In this document: one piece after another, positions 40,974-50,404 of the stretch
How the letters are laid out: each line of letters begins with the position of its first letter
Position numbering within the stretch: the stretch's first letter is position 1
Assembly (NCBI RefSeq): GCF_900188125.1
Contig: NZ_FZOW01000006.1
Location: 1-64,000 of the forward strand
Length of the DNA stretch: 64,000 bases
From: Rhodococcoides kyotonense
Lineage (GTDB): Bacteria > Actinomycetota > Actinomycetes > Mycobacteriales > Mycobacteriaceae
Direction: 5' to 3'
Notes under the pieces: generated by a model
Seen by the model: the letters and a program-made list of their open reading frames with translations, nothing else
Databases searched by the model: none
What the model was told of the DNA's origin: nothing
Made by a program: the position numbers and the translations under genes

Positions 40974-41393
40974 ATGTCCTACCAACCGTCCGTGCACCAT
41001 TCTCCTGCCTCCCGTGTGTCCGACGCAGACCGCGACGACGCCGTCGAAGCGCTGACCAGCCACGTTGCAACAGGTCGGCTGTCGATCGACGACTTCGACA
41101 CCCGCGCCGCACGCGTCTACGCCGCGGTGACGCGTGCCGATCTGGCGCAGGTGTTCGACGACTTGCCTTCCGCCGTCGAGAAGCCTGTTGTCACACCGAC
41201 GCGCGTCGATCGAGAAGTGGCGGTGTGGGCAGCCGTCGGCGCGCTCTGCCTGGTCATCTGGGGTGTCACATCGATCGCGACGGGGACGTTCCTCTGCTTC
41301 TGGCCGGTGTGGGTGATCGGCCCGTGGGGCGCGATGCTTGCATTGCAGCGCGTGACCGGAATGCAGATGGGTTGTGCACGGATGCGCGTCTAG
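40974..41393 (+). CDS. DUF1707 domain-containing membrane protein
   Basis: A 139-residue protein. A DUF1707 domain (about residues 13-62: VSDADRDDAVEALTSHVATG, then RLSIDDFDTRAARVYAAVT) is followed by two closely spaced transmembrane helices (VWAAVGALCLVIWGV and LCFWPVWVIGPWGA). DUF1707 proteins are common in actinobacteria near envelope genes; function unknown. ATG 40974 is used because the frame upstream runs through the operator repeats. It converges with the VOC gene, overlapping by 4 bases. Confidence 0.85.
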   Translation: MSYQPSVHHSPASRVSDADRDDAVEALTSHVATGRLSIDDFDTRAARVYAAVTRADLAQVFDDLPSAVEKPVVTPTRVDREVAVWAAVGALCLVIWGVTSIATGTFLCFWPVWVIGPWGAMLALQRVTGMQMGCARMRV

Positions 41394-42166
41394 GACCGAA
41401 CGATCGACGCGATCTGAAGGCGCGCGCCCAGTGGGTCCGCGATGCCTGCGATGCGTCCGAACGGTGAGTCTTCCGCGGCGTCCACGACCGTGCCACCCAA
41501 GTCCTTCACCTTCTCCACGGCTGCGTCGGTGTCGTCCACTCCGATGTAGAGCCTCCAGTGAGACGGGACGTCTGCCGGCAGGAATACTTCGGCGTCCATG
41601 ATTCCGGCGATCATGTCGCCGCCGACGATGCCCTGCGAGTATCGAAACTCGTCGGTGTCGCCCAGGACGTCGTACGTCCAGTCGAACACCGACTCGTAGA
41701 AGGCCAGCGCCGCTCTGTAACCACGCGTGAACTGCTCGTGCCACACCGGAGTTCCGTGTTCACCCCACAGTCCGTAGCCCCGGTGCCGATTGGGCTGCCA
41801 GACACCGGCGATCGCTCCCCCGGCATCGACGACGAGTGCCATCGTGCCCTGATCCCCGACCTGCATCGCCGGGCACAGAACCTGGCCTCCCGCGTCTGTT
41901 GCCCGAGCGACGGTCGCATTCGCGTCGGCCGATCCGATGTAGGTGTTCCAGACGTTGGTCACCGTGGTCCCCGGCATCTGACCGCCGAGGCCGGCGACGG
42001 CCACCCCGTCCTTGAAGAACGTGGTGTATCCGCCGTACTCGGCTTCTTTGCTGACATCGGCCTCCCAGCCGAACAGCCCGTTGTAGAACGGGACGACGGT
42101 ACTGGGATCCGAGCTGGTGAGGTCGACCCAGCATGGGGCGTCGACCAGGTATTCCTTGGCAGGCAT
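41390..42166 (-). CDS. VOC family protein with two glyoxalase-like domains
   Basis: 258 residues in two vicinal-oxygen-chelate halves: first PCWVDLTSSDPSTVVPFYNG to about 125, second FTRGYRAALAFYESVFDWTY to the end. Layout and motifs (WNTYIG, GVWQPNRHRG) follow the mycobacterial CFP32/Rv0577 family. ATG 42166 gives the family N-terminus (MPAKEYLVDAPCWVDL); a GTG at 42196 would add ten residues. Substrate unknown. Confidence 0.87.
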   Translation of the reverse strand: MPAKEYLVDAPCWVDLTSSDPSTVVPFYNGLFGWEADVSKEAEYGGYTTFFKDGVAVAGLGGQMPGTTVTNVWNTYIGSADANATVARATDAGGQVLCPAMQVGDQGTMALVVDAGGAIAGVWQPNRHRGYGLWGEHGTPVWHEQFTRGYRAALAFYESVFDWTYDVLGDTDEFRYSQGIVGGDMIAGIMDAEVFLPADVPSHWRLYIGVDDTDAAVEKVKDLGGTVVDAAEDSPFGRIAGIADPLGARLQIASIVRS

Positions 42167-42259
42167 GCCCCACAACGTACGCGGCACCTCTGACACTCAC
42201 AGCACAATCGCAGCCCGAATGCATGTTTCCTCACAGCTACGCCGTGGAATGTAGTGAGC

Positions 42260-42478
42260 ATGGCTACATACCAGTTGCGCGGCGCCGACGACGCCGTGCT
42301 CGCTCAAACCGAACTCCCGTCGGACACTCGCGCGATGGCGTGGATGGTGTCGGCGGCGACCGTCAACCGTCGTGAGCTCGACGGACGCCGATGGGAAGGG
42401 TTCCGCCTCGCGGAGACCGGGTGGGAACACCGATTCTCCGGCGCCTACCGAAAGGAGAAAGTCGGAGCCGGTCGTTGA
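42260..42478 (+). CDS. Small hypothetical protein
   Basis: A 72-residue soluble protein (MATYQLRGADDAVLAQTELP..) with Arg/Glu-rich ends and no recognised domain. A GTG two codons earlier (42254) is an alternative start. Support comes from protein-like composition and from a strong terminator whose loop contains its stop codon. It is divergent from the VOC gene. Function unknown. Confidence 0.5.
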   Translation: MATYQLRGADDAVLAQTELPSDTRAMAWMVSAATVNRRELDGRRWEGFRLAETGWEHRFSGAYRKEKVGAGR

Positions 42479-42495
42479 CCGGCCCCGACTTCTTC
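42459..42495. terminator. Bidirectional rho-independent terminator
   Basis: A stem AAGTCGG-A-GCCGGTC with GACCGGC-C-CCGACTT (42459-42491, one mismatch) and a 3-base loop is followed by T-rich sequence on both strands (TTCTTC rightward, TTTCTCCTTT leftward). It ends the small gene on the plus strand and tRNA-Cys on the minus strand. Confidence 0.8.
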
Positions 42496-42499
42496 ATCG

Positions 42500-42570
42500 A
42501 GCGAGCGACGGGATTCGAACCCGTGTAAACGGCTTTGCAGGCCGGTGCCTAGCCACTCAGCCACACCCGC
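42500..42570 (-). tRNA. tRNA-Cys (anticodon GCA)
   Basis: A 71-base cloverleaf on the minus strand. Acceptor GCGGGTG pairs with CGCTCGC (with G-U pairs), discriminator U as required for tRNA-Cys, anticodon loop CTGCAAA with GCA, T arm ACGGG-TTCGAAT-CCCGT. CCA is not encoded. Confidence 0.97.
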
Positions 42571-42612
42571 ATCGACTAGAACTATGCCGTCTCGACCACG
42601 CGTCGACCATGC

Positions 42613-42633
42613 TTCGAATCAGCGTGATTCGAA
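42613..42633. promoter_or_regulatory. Perfect palindrome, candidate MarR operator
   Basis: TTCGAATCA-GCG-TGATTCGAA has nine-base arms without mismatch and ends 33 bases before the MarR start. Size and AT-rich arms are typical of MarR-family sites, so autoregulation is likely. It also lies upstream of tRNA-Cys on the other strand. Confidence 0.65.
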
Positions 42634-42666
42634 CGTACGCTGACGCGCCGTGGGAGGATGGACGAC

Positions 42667-43200
42667 ATGTCTTCATCGTCGCCACTTCCCCTCGATCCCA
42701 TTGCAGAAGCCCATCGTCAGTGGGCCGCGCATGGATGGGGAGACGCCGCCGACGGAATGGCCGCTGTCACTTCGTTGATGCGCGCGCAGCAGATCATGCT
42801 GGCCCGCGTCGAAGAGGTGCTCAAGCCCACAGGATTGACGTTCTCGCGATACGAACTGCTGACGCTCCTGACGTTCACGAAGAACGGCGCACTCCCCATG
42901 GCCAAGGCCAGTGCACGCCTTCAGGTCCACCCCACCAGCGTCACCAACGCGGTGGATCGCCTCGAAGCCGCCGGATACGTCCAGCGCACACCGCATCCGA
43001 GCGACCGTCGGACGACGTTGGTGGAAATCACCGAAGAGGGCCGAAAGCTGGCGGTCGACGCCACCGAGAAACTCAACGACCAGGTGTTCGGCAAGCCGGG
43101 TCTCGCGAAGGAACGCCTGACATCGCTGGTACGCATCCTCGCCGAACTGAGGCGTACCGCCGGGGATTTCGACGACGCGGGAACCACCTCGACCTGGTGA
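42667..43200 (+). CDS. MarR family transcriptional regulator
   Basis: 177 residues with a winged helix in the middle: FSRYELLTLLTFTKNGALPM, then ARLQVHPTSVTNAVDRLEAAG as the recognition helix, and the wing HPSDRRTTLVEITEEG. ATG 42667 has GGAGG eight bases upstream; ATG 42658 directly abuts it and is less likely. A perfect palindrome lies just upstream. It is followed by a CATAG-core hairpin and then an Hsp70-like gene. Ligand and targets unknown. Confidence 0.92.
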   Translation: MSSSSPLPLDPIAEAHRQWAAHGWGDAADGMAAVTSLMRAQQIMLARVEEVLKPTGLTFSRYELLTLLTFTKNGALPMAKASARLQVHPTSVTNAVDRLEAAGYVQRTPHPSDRRTTLVEITEEGRKLAVDATEKLNDQVFGKPGLAKERLTSLVRILAELRRTAGDFDDAGTTSTW

Positions 43201-43208
43201 CTCTCCTT

Positions 43209-43248
43209 GTGAGTGAAAATGCATAGAGGGCTATACATTTTCACTCAC
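43209..43248 (+). terminator. Hairpin after marR (CATAG-core family)
   Basis: Arms GTGAGTGAAAATG and CATTTTCACTCAC pair perfectly around CATAG-AGGG-CTATA. It lies between the MarR stop and the Hsp70-like start. The core is shared with hairpins at 18465-18534 and 49593-49640. Confidence 0.7.
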
Positions 43249-43257
43249 GTAGGTTTC

Positions 43258-44142
43258 ATGATCAAATACGACGTGCGTGCGGCGGGGGCTGCGCGCAGGT
43301 TGGAGTCAGCAGTGTTGGTCGTCGGTGTCGGGGCAGGTGCACATGGGGCACGCGCGATCCTGACGTATCTGGACAGTCCGCATCGCGCACCCATCGCATC
43401 GCGCACCGTGCGTAGACGTGCTGGGCAGTCGCTCGTCTCCGCGGTGTCCGACGGCGTATCCGCACTTCATTCAGTAGCGTCGAAACTGGCTCTGCAGGTT
43501 GGTCACTCCGCGATCGCCTATCGCGTCAGCGAAGATGCCGACGCCATCACAGCGCACGGCGACGCACGACCGTCGGCCCTCGTGCACGAAACCGACGCAC
43601 AGCTGCGGTATCTGCGATTCACCGGAACGGTTCCCAACCATGGTTCGACGGTCGTGTGCGACATGGGAAGCACCGGAATGACTGCGTCGGTGGTCGACCT
43701 CGCCGGAGGCGAAACCGTCACGGCGCGAAGAACTTCCACGTTCTGCGGCGATGACCTGGATCACCTGATACGACGCCACCTCGCGTCGAACGGGGTGCGT
43801 ATCGGTGTCGATCGGTCGCGTCTTCTGAAAGAGCAGCTCGGCATCGGCGGAGTCGTCAACGCACACAACGCAGATGGGCCCGGACACCATGTCCTCACTC
43901 GAAAGGACTTCGAGGACATGATCGCCGGGCCGGTGCGCTACGCCACGATGGTGGTCGACCAGACGATCGAGCTATCGGGAGTGAAGCCGTCGTCGATCGT
44001 GCTGGTCGGCGGTGGTGCGAACGTCTCGTCGATCGGCGCGTCGTTCGAACGCCACATCGGTCTGCGTACACACGTACCCGACCGTCCCGAACTGGTGTCG
44101 GCGCGAGGCGCAGCCCTGCTGTCCGTGGATCAGCAGGGCTGA
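43258..44142 (+). CDS. Hsp70/actin-fold family protein, truncated form
   Basis: A 294-residue protein with the second half of an Hsp70-type ATPase. The phosphate-2 motif reads VVCDMGSTGMTASVVD, followed by FCGDDLDHLIRRHL, RLLKEQLGI, and the adenosine motif SIVLVGGGANVSSIGA. The N-terminal phosphate-1 loop (DLGTTNS type) is not recognisable and no substrate-binding domain follows. ATG 43258 is used since an upstream start at 43213 would lie inside the hairpin. It may be a non-chaperone relative; function unknown. Confidence 0.72.
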   Translation: MIKYDVRAAGAARRLESAVLVVGVGAGAHGARAILTYLDSPHRAPIASRTVRRRAGQSLVSAVSDGVSALHSVASKLALQVGHSAIAYRVSEDADAITAHGDARPSALVHETDAQLRYLRFTGTVPNHGSTVVCDMGSTGMTASVVDLAGGETVTARRTSTFCGDDLDHLIRRHLASNGVRIGVDRSRLLKEQLGIGGVVNAHNADGPGHHVLTRKDFEDMIAGPVRYATMVVDQTIELSGVKPSSIVLVGGGANVSSIGASFERHIGLRTHVPDRPELVSARGAALLSVDQQG

Positions 44143-44148
44143 CTCGCC

Positions 44149-44925
44149 TCAGCGGTTGACGAACTTGGCTTGCCGCTTCTCGACGAACGCGGCCATGCCT
44201 TCCTTCTGGTCCTCGGTGGCGAACGTCGAGTGGAACAGTCGACGTTCGAACCGAACGCCCTCTGCCAGAGACGATTCGAACGACCGATTCACGGCGTCCT
44301 TCGCCATCATCGCAACAGGAAGCGACATTTCCGCGATGGTCGCCGCGGTCTTGATGGCGTCGTCGAGCAGTTCGGCCGCAGGCACGATGCGTGAGACGAG
44401 TCCCGCGCGTTCGGCCTCCTCGACCTTCATGTTCCGTCCGGTCAGCACCATCTCCATCGCCTTGGCCTTGCCGACCGCGCGTGTGAGTCGCTGTGAGCCA
44501 CCGATTCCCGGGATGACGCCGAGCTTGATCTCGGGCTGACCGAACACCGCGGTGTCCGACGCGATCAGGACGTCGCAGATCATCGCAAGTTCGCATCCGC
44601 CACCGAGCGCATACCCGGATACGGCCGCCACGATGGGTGTACGGGCTGCGGACAGGCGATCCCAGGCGCTGAAGAAGTCTTCCTGGTACACATCCATGTA
44701 CGACTTCGGCTGCATCTCCTTGATGTCTGCGCCCGCCGCGAATGCCTTCTCCGACCCGGTGATCAGGATCGCGCCGATGCCCTGATCCGCGTCGAATTCC
44801 TCGACGACGGACACGACTTCGCGCATGAGCTCGGAGTTCAACGCGTTCAACGCCTTCGGGCGGTTGAGCGTGATGATTCCGACGCGTCCGCGGCGTTCCG
44901 TCAGGATGGTCTGGTAGTCCGTCAT
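44149..44925 (-). CDS. Enoyl-CoA hydratase
   Basis: A 258-residue crotonase-family enzyme close in length and motifs to mycobacterial EchA8. Oxyanion-hole residues are in [12 protein letters not shown] and [12 protein letters not shown], with both catalytic glutamates in the expected places ([20 protein letters not shown]). ATG 44925 overlaps the mmsB stop by 4 bases. As last gene of the valine operon it would hydrate methacrylyl-CoA (inference from context). Confidence 0.93.
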   Translation of the reverse strand: MTDYQTILTERRGRVGIITLNRPKALNALNSELMREVVSVVEEFDADQGIGAILITGSEKAFAAGADIKEMQPKSYMDVYQEDFFSAWDRLSAARTPIVAAVSGYALGGGCELAMICDVLIASDTAVFGQPEIKLGVIPGIGGSQRLTRAVGKAKAMEMVLTGRNMKVEEAERAGLVSRIVPAAELLDDAIKTAATIAEMSLPVAMMAKDAVNRSFESSLAEGVRFERRLFHSTFATEDQKEGMAAFVEKRQAKFVNR

Positions 44926-45830
44926 TCCGCAGCCCCCGTCGAACGCTCGCGGATGTCGTTGATGATGCCGGAGAAGTCGACATCGGTTCCGCCGCCGGAG
45001 GTCTCCTTGAACTTGGAGTAGATCTCCGCGGCCTGCAGACCGAGAAGACCCTCGACGCCGTTGGCGCGCAGTGCGTTCGCGGCCAGACCGAGGTCTTTGT
45101 CCATCAACGCTGCCGCGAACCCCGGCTTGTAGTCGTTGTTGGCGGGGCTCGTCGGAACCGGGCCGGGCACAGGACAATTGGTGGTGAGCGCCCAGCACTG
45201 ACCCGAGGCCGTCGACGAGACGTCGTACAGCGCCTGGTTGCTCAGCCCCAGCTTCTCACCGAGAACGAATGCCTCGCTGATCGCGATCATCGAGACGCCG
45301 AGGATCATGTTGTTGCAGATTTTCGCGGCCTGGCCGTTGCCTGCCTGACCACAGTGCACGACCTTACGACCCATGACGTCGAGAACTGCTGCGGCAGAGG
45401 CGAAGTCCTCCTCCGATCCACCGACCATGAACGTCAACGTTCCGGCCGCTGCACCGCCGACGCCACCGGACACGGGCGCGTCGAGACCGCGGTGGCCTGC
45501 CGCCTGGACCAGCTTGTGCGCAGCATGGGCGTCGGCGACGTCGATGGTGGAGCTGTCGATGAACAACGTGCCGGGGGCCGCAGCAGGCAGCAATTCTTCG
45601 TAGAGGCCGAGCACCAGACGCCCGTTCGGGAGCATGGTGACGACAATGTCCGCGTCTTTCACTGCAGCCACGGCGGATTCGACGACGGTGATGCCGTCGG
45701 CCTTCGCCTGTGTCAGTGCGGCTTCGACCAGATCGAAGCCTTGCACCGTGTAGCCGGCCTTGACCAGGTTGGCGGCCATCGGGCCACCCATATGGCCGAG
45801 TCCGACGAAACCTACAGTCTTCTCACTCAT
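44922..45830 (-). CDS. mmsB: 3-hydroxyisobutyrate dehydrogenase
   Basis: A 302-residue NAD-dependent enzyme oxidising 3-hydroxyisobutyrate to methylmalonate semialdehyde in valine degradation. The Rossmann motif [20 protein letters not shown], the substrate motif [14 protein letters not shown] and the catalytic lysine segment [13 protein letters not shown] are present. It overlaps the upstream hydrolase gene by 8 bases. Confidence 0.95.
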   Translation of the reverse strand: MSEKTVGFVGLGHMGGPMAANLVKAGYTVQGFDLVEAALTQAKADGITVVESAVAAVKDADIVVTMLPNGRLVLGLYEELLPAAAPGTLFIDSSTIDVADAHAAHKLVQAAGHRGLDAPVSGGVGGAAAGTLTFMVGGSEEDFASAAAVLDVMGRKVVHCGQAGNGQAAKICNNMILGVSMIAISEAFVLGEKLGLSNQALYDVSSTASGQCWALTTNCPVPGPVPTSPANNDYKPGFAAALMDKDLGLAANALRANGVEGLLGLQAAEIYSKFKETSGGGTDVDFSGIINDIRERSTGAAE

Positions 45831-46878
45831 GCGCTTTCTCCAGACCTAGTTCCAAGCTACCCAGCGATTCGAAGTACCGATCCACGTCGGCCTGCGTGAC
45901 ATCCGCCAGCGTCGCGGGCGACCACTTCGGGTTCCTGTCCTTCTCGACGACCTGCGCGCGGATGCCCTCGACGAGGTCGTGTGATTCGAGGGATGCCAGC
46001 GACACCCGGTACTCCTCGTTCAACACCTCTTCGAGCGACGACGCCTTCGCGGCGCGACGCAGCGATTTCAGCGTCACCTTCAGCGACACAGGCGACTTCG
46101 ACTCGATGTCCGACGCCGCCTTCTCTGCGTCGGGAATACCGCTGCCGCGCAGACCTTCCAGGATTTGTTCGACCGTCGCGGCGCTGTAGAAGCGGTCGAT
46201 CCAGTCCTTCGAGGCGTCCAAAGTCGATGCCGGCGCTTCCTCTGTGAAAGCGTCGAGTGCTTCCGCCAACGAGCTCGACTCGAGTGCGTCGTAAAATTTC
46301 TCGAGATTGTCCGACGGCATGTAGTGATCGGCGAATCCAGCGGCGATGGCGTCGCCTGCATCCATGCGAGCCGTCGTCAGACCGAGGTGCGTGCCGAGCT
46401 CGCCGGGGCTGCGCGCGAGGAGGTACGTGCCACCGACGTCGGGGATGAATCCGATGCCGACCTCGGGCATGGCGATCTTCGACCGCTCCGTGACGATGCG
46501 CGTGTTGCCATGCGCCGACAGTCCGACGCCACCGCCCATGACAACGCCGTCCATGATGGCGACGTAGGGCTTGTCGAAACGAGCGATCGCAGCGTTGAGG
46601 ATGTACTCCTCGCGCCAGAAGTCCTTCGAGCCGCTGCCGCCTTCTTTGGCGTCGTGATAGATCGAGACGATGTCGCCGCCGGCACACAGACCGCGCTCAC
46701 CTGCACCGACCAGCAGAACTAGTTCGACGGAGTCGTCCGTGGCCCACTCGTCGAGTTTCGGCGCAATCTGTTGCACCATCGCGTGATTGAGCGCGTTGAT
46801 GGCTTTCGGGCGGTTCAGGGTGATCCGGCCGACACCGTTCCGAACGTCGAACAGAACTTCGGGCTCTGGCTCTGTCAT
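45823..46878 (-). CDS. 3-hydroxyisobutyryl-CoA hydrolase
   Basis: A 351-residue crotonase-fold enzyme with the extended C-terminal part of the hydrolase group. Motifs are GLCAGGDIVSIYHDA, DGVVMGGGVGLSAHG and PEVGIGFIPDVGGTYLLAR. It releases free 3-hydroxyisobutyrate for MmsB. ATG 46878 overlaps the acyl-CoA dehydrogenase stop by 4 bases. The longer length than EchA separates it from ordinary hydratases. Confidence 0.94.
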   Translation of the reverse strand: MTEPEPEVLFDVRNGVGRITLNRPKAINALNHAMVQQIAPKLDEWATDDSVELVLLVGAGERGLCAGGDIVSIYHDAKEGGSGSKDFWREEYILNAAIARFDKPYVAIMDGVVMGGGVGLSAHGNTRIVTERSKIAMPEVGIGFIPDVGGTYLLARSPGELGTHLGLTTARMDAGDAIAAGFADHYMPSDNLEKFYDALESSSLAEALDAFTEEAPASTLDASKDWIDRFYSAATVEQILEGLRGSGIPDAEKAASDIESKSPVSLKVTLKSLRRAAKASSLEEVLNEEYRVSLASLESHDLVEGIRAQVVEKDRNPKWSPATLADVTQADVDRYFESLGSLELGLEKAHE

Positions 46879-48014
46879 GCTGCTCCCACAATCGAGCGAG
46901 CCACGACGACTCGCATGATCTCGTTGGTCCCTTCGAGGATCTGGTGCACACGAAGATCGCGGACGATCTTCTCGACACCGTACTCGGCAAGATACCCGTA
47001 ACCACCGAGAAGTTGCAGTGCATTGTTCGCGACCTCGAAGCCGGTGTCGGTGGCGAATCTTTTTGCCATCGCACACAGTTCGACCTTGTCGGGAGCATTG
47101 TTCTGCAGTGCGTCCGCAGCTCGCCACAGCATTGTCCGAGCGGCCTCGAGCTCGGTCTTCATGTCCGCCAACCGGAACTGCAGAGCCTGCGCATCGAGAA
47201 GCCGGTTGCCGAAGGCCTTGCGCTCGAGCAGATACGCGACCGCCTTGTCGAGTGCACTCTGCGCACCACCGATCGAGCACGCCGCGATGTTCAAGCGACC
47301 GCCGTTGAGACCGTTCATCGCGATCCGGAAGCCGCCGCCCTCGTCGCCGAGCACGTTCGCCGCCGGAACCCGCACGTCCTCGAAGATGACCTGCCGAGTG
47401 GGTTGGGCATTCCAGCCCATCTTCTTCTCGTTCGCACCGAACGACAAACCCGGTGAGTCCTTCGGCACGATGATCGCCGTGATGCCCTTGGGTCCGGCGT
47501 CGCCGGTGCGGACCATCACGACGTAGACATCCGATGTGCCTGCGCCCGAGATGAACTGCTTGACGCCGTTGAGGACATAGTCGTCACCGTCGCGAACTGC
47601 TTTGGTGGACAAGGCCGCCGCGTCGGAACCCGCTCCTGGCTCGGTGAGGCAGTAGCTACCCAGCTGATCCATCGAGCAGAGTCCGGGAACCCACTGGCGA
47701 CGCTGGTCGTCGGTGCCGTAGGTGTCGATCATCCACGTCACCATGTTGTGGATCGAAATATAGGCCGCGATGGACGGATCACCCGTCGCGAGCTGCTCGA
47801 AGATCCGCACCGAATCGAGCCGCGTCAGGCCCGATCCGCCGACATCTTCGTTGATGTAGATCCCACCCATCCCGAGACCCGCCGCTTTACGCAGCACATC
47901 CACCGGAAAGTGCTTGGCCTGATCCCATTCCACCGCGCTGGGGGCCAGGAACTCGTCGGCGAAATCCCGTGCAGTTTCGTTTATTGCCTGCTCGTCTTCG
48001 GTCAATGTGAACAT
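46875..48014 (-). CDS. Acyl-CoA dehydrogenase (probable isobutyryl-CoA dehydrogenase)
   Basis: A 379-residue FAD enzyme. CLTEPGAGSDAAALST (FAD/substrate site), RQVIFEDVRVPAANVLG and the C-terminal QLLGGYGYLAEYGVEKIVRD with RVHQILEGTNEIMR are typical. Its place between mmsA and the hydrolase points to isobutyryl-CoA as substrate. The start is ATG 48014, 3 bases after the mmsA stop. Confidence 0.93.
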   Translation of the reverse strand: MFTLTEDEQAINETARDFADEFLAPSAVEWDQAKHFPVDVLRKAAGLGMGGIYINEDVGGSGLTRLDSVRIFEQLATGDPSIAAYISIHNMVTWMIDTYGTDDQRRQWVPGLCSMDQLGSYCLTEPGAGSDAAALSTKAVRDGDDYVLNGVKQFISGAGTSDVYVVMVRTGDAGPKGITAIIVPKDSPGLSFGANEKKMGWNAQPTRQVIFEDVRVPAANVLGDEGGGFRIAMNGLNGGRLNIAACSIGGAQSALDKAVAYLLERKAFGNRLLDAQALQFRLADMKTELEAARTMLWRAADALQNNAPDKVELCAMAKRFATDTGFEVANNALQLLGGYGYLAEYGVEKIVRDLRVHQILEGTNEIMRVVVARSIVGAA

Positions 48015-48017
48015 GCG

Positions 48018-49526
<1,509 letters not shown>

Positions 49527-49563
49527 GGGAACGGTCCTAACGATGAGGAGATGTTGTGCGCTC

Positions 49564-49592
49564 ATCCTATAGTCGGACTTCCAAGTAATCAA
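49564..49592 (-). promoter_or_regulatory. mms operon promoter with spacer palindrome
   Basis: On the minus strand TTGATT (49587-49592) and TAGGAT (49564-49569) are 17 bases apart, upstream of mmsA. The spacer begins with ACTTGGAAGT (49577-49586), an inverted repeat ACTT-2-AAGT that could be a repressor site. Confidence 0.6.
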
Positions 49593-49640
49593 CCATGTGC
49601 ATGAAAATCCATAGCGGGCTATGTATTTCCATGCACATGG
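49593..49640. terminator. Hairpin between the SWIM gene and mmsA (CATAG-core family)
   Basis: A 48-base palindrome: 22-base arms beginning CCATGTGCATG and ending CATGCACATGG, two mismatches, loop CGGG within CATAG-CGGG-CTATG. It lies 12 bases after the SWIM stop and abuts the mmsA promoter. Related elements are at 18465-18534 and 43209-43248. Confidence 0.7.
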
Positions 49641-49651
49641 GGCGAAGCCCC

Positions 49652-50404
49652 CTACAGGCGCGAGTAGAACGCCTTCAGATCCGCGACGGCCTGGGTGACC
49701 TCGTGCTCGTCGGACCCCGTTGACCTCATTGCACGCCGGAGGACCATCGAGTCCAGGTCGTCGACGGCGGGCGCGAAGTTCGGCTTCGGCAGCGACGGGA
49801 ACGGCATGTCGTCGCCGAACCAATCGTCGCGATCCACCTCGACCTCGGCCTCGCCGACACCTTCGATCAACTGGTCCAGGTCGACGCCACGCAAGGTAAG
49901 GATCGTCGTCGCCGACGCGTCGATGTGTTCGGCCGCGATGTACATCAGCGCGGCCGCGTGCTTGCACGGCCACCCGTCGTCGGGGCAGGTGCAGTCGAAG
50001 TCGAGTTGTCCGCGGTCGTGCGGCAGCAGCGCCGACGCCAATGCCTGCGGAATCGCATTGGACGCGAGCTCGGCCAGCATCCCCGGATTCGACGTCACCC
50101 GCGCCATCAGCGCCGCCACCTCGCCCTGCGACAGCGGATCGACCGTCACCGAAGCCGAAAAGGGCTCGAGCTGGCTGCCCTGCACCTCGCCGTAGATCTG
50201 GCCGCGCTCGATGCCGAGGTTCAACACCTGTCCCCCACGCGCGTACGTTCGGCCACGCGCGATGCGACCCGGGTCGGCAAGTTCCTCCATCGCCGTCACG
50301 AAATGGCGACCCCACCACGTCTCACCGAACGCTCCGCGCTTGTTGCGCGCCTCGATGCCGCCCTTGACCTTTCGCCGTTTTCCGTACTGACTGAAGTCGG
50401 CCAT
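49652..50404 (-). CDS. SWIM zinc finger protein
   Basis: A 250-residue protein with the SWIM motif C-x-C-x6-C-x-H in DCTCPDDGWPCKHAAAL (about residues 137-153). Its N-terminus is basic (YGKRRKVKGGIEARNKRG) and contains GETWWGRHFVTAMEEL. ATG 50404 shares a base with the helicase stop (TGATG), so the two are translationally coupled; the pair resembles Rv2102 and Rv2101 (HelZ). Probably a nucleic-acid-binding partner of the helicase; function unknown. Confidence 0.9.
   Translation of the reverse strand: MADFSQYGKRRKVKGGIEARNKRGAFGETWWGRHFVTAMEELADPGRIARGRTYARGGQVLNLGIERGQIYGEVQGSQLEPFSASVTVDPLSQGEVAALMARVTSNPGMLAELASNAIPQALASALLPHDRGQLDFDCTCPDDGWPCKHAAALMYIAAEHIDASATTILTLRGVDLDQLIEGVGEAEVEVDRDDWFGDDMPFPSLPKPNFAPAVDDLDSMVLRRAMRSTGSDEHEVTQAVADLKAFYSRL

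Noticed and set aside
43213-43257. Earlier start for the Hsp70-like protein
   Set aside because: It lies inside the perfect hairpin 43209-43248; ATG 43258 is free of it.
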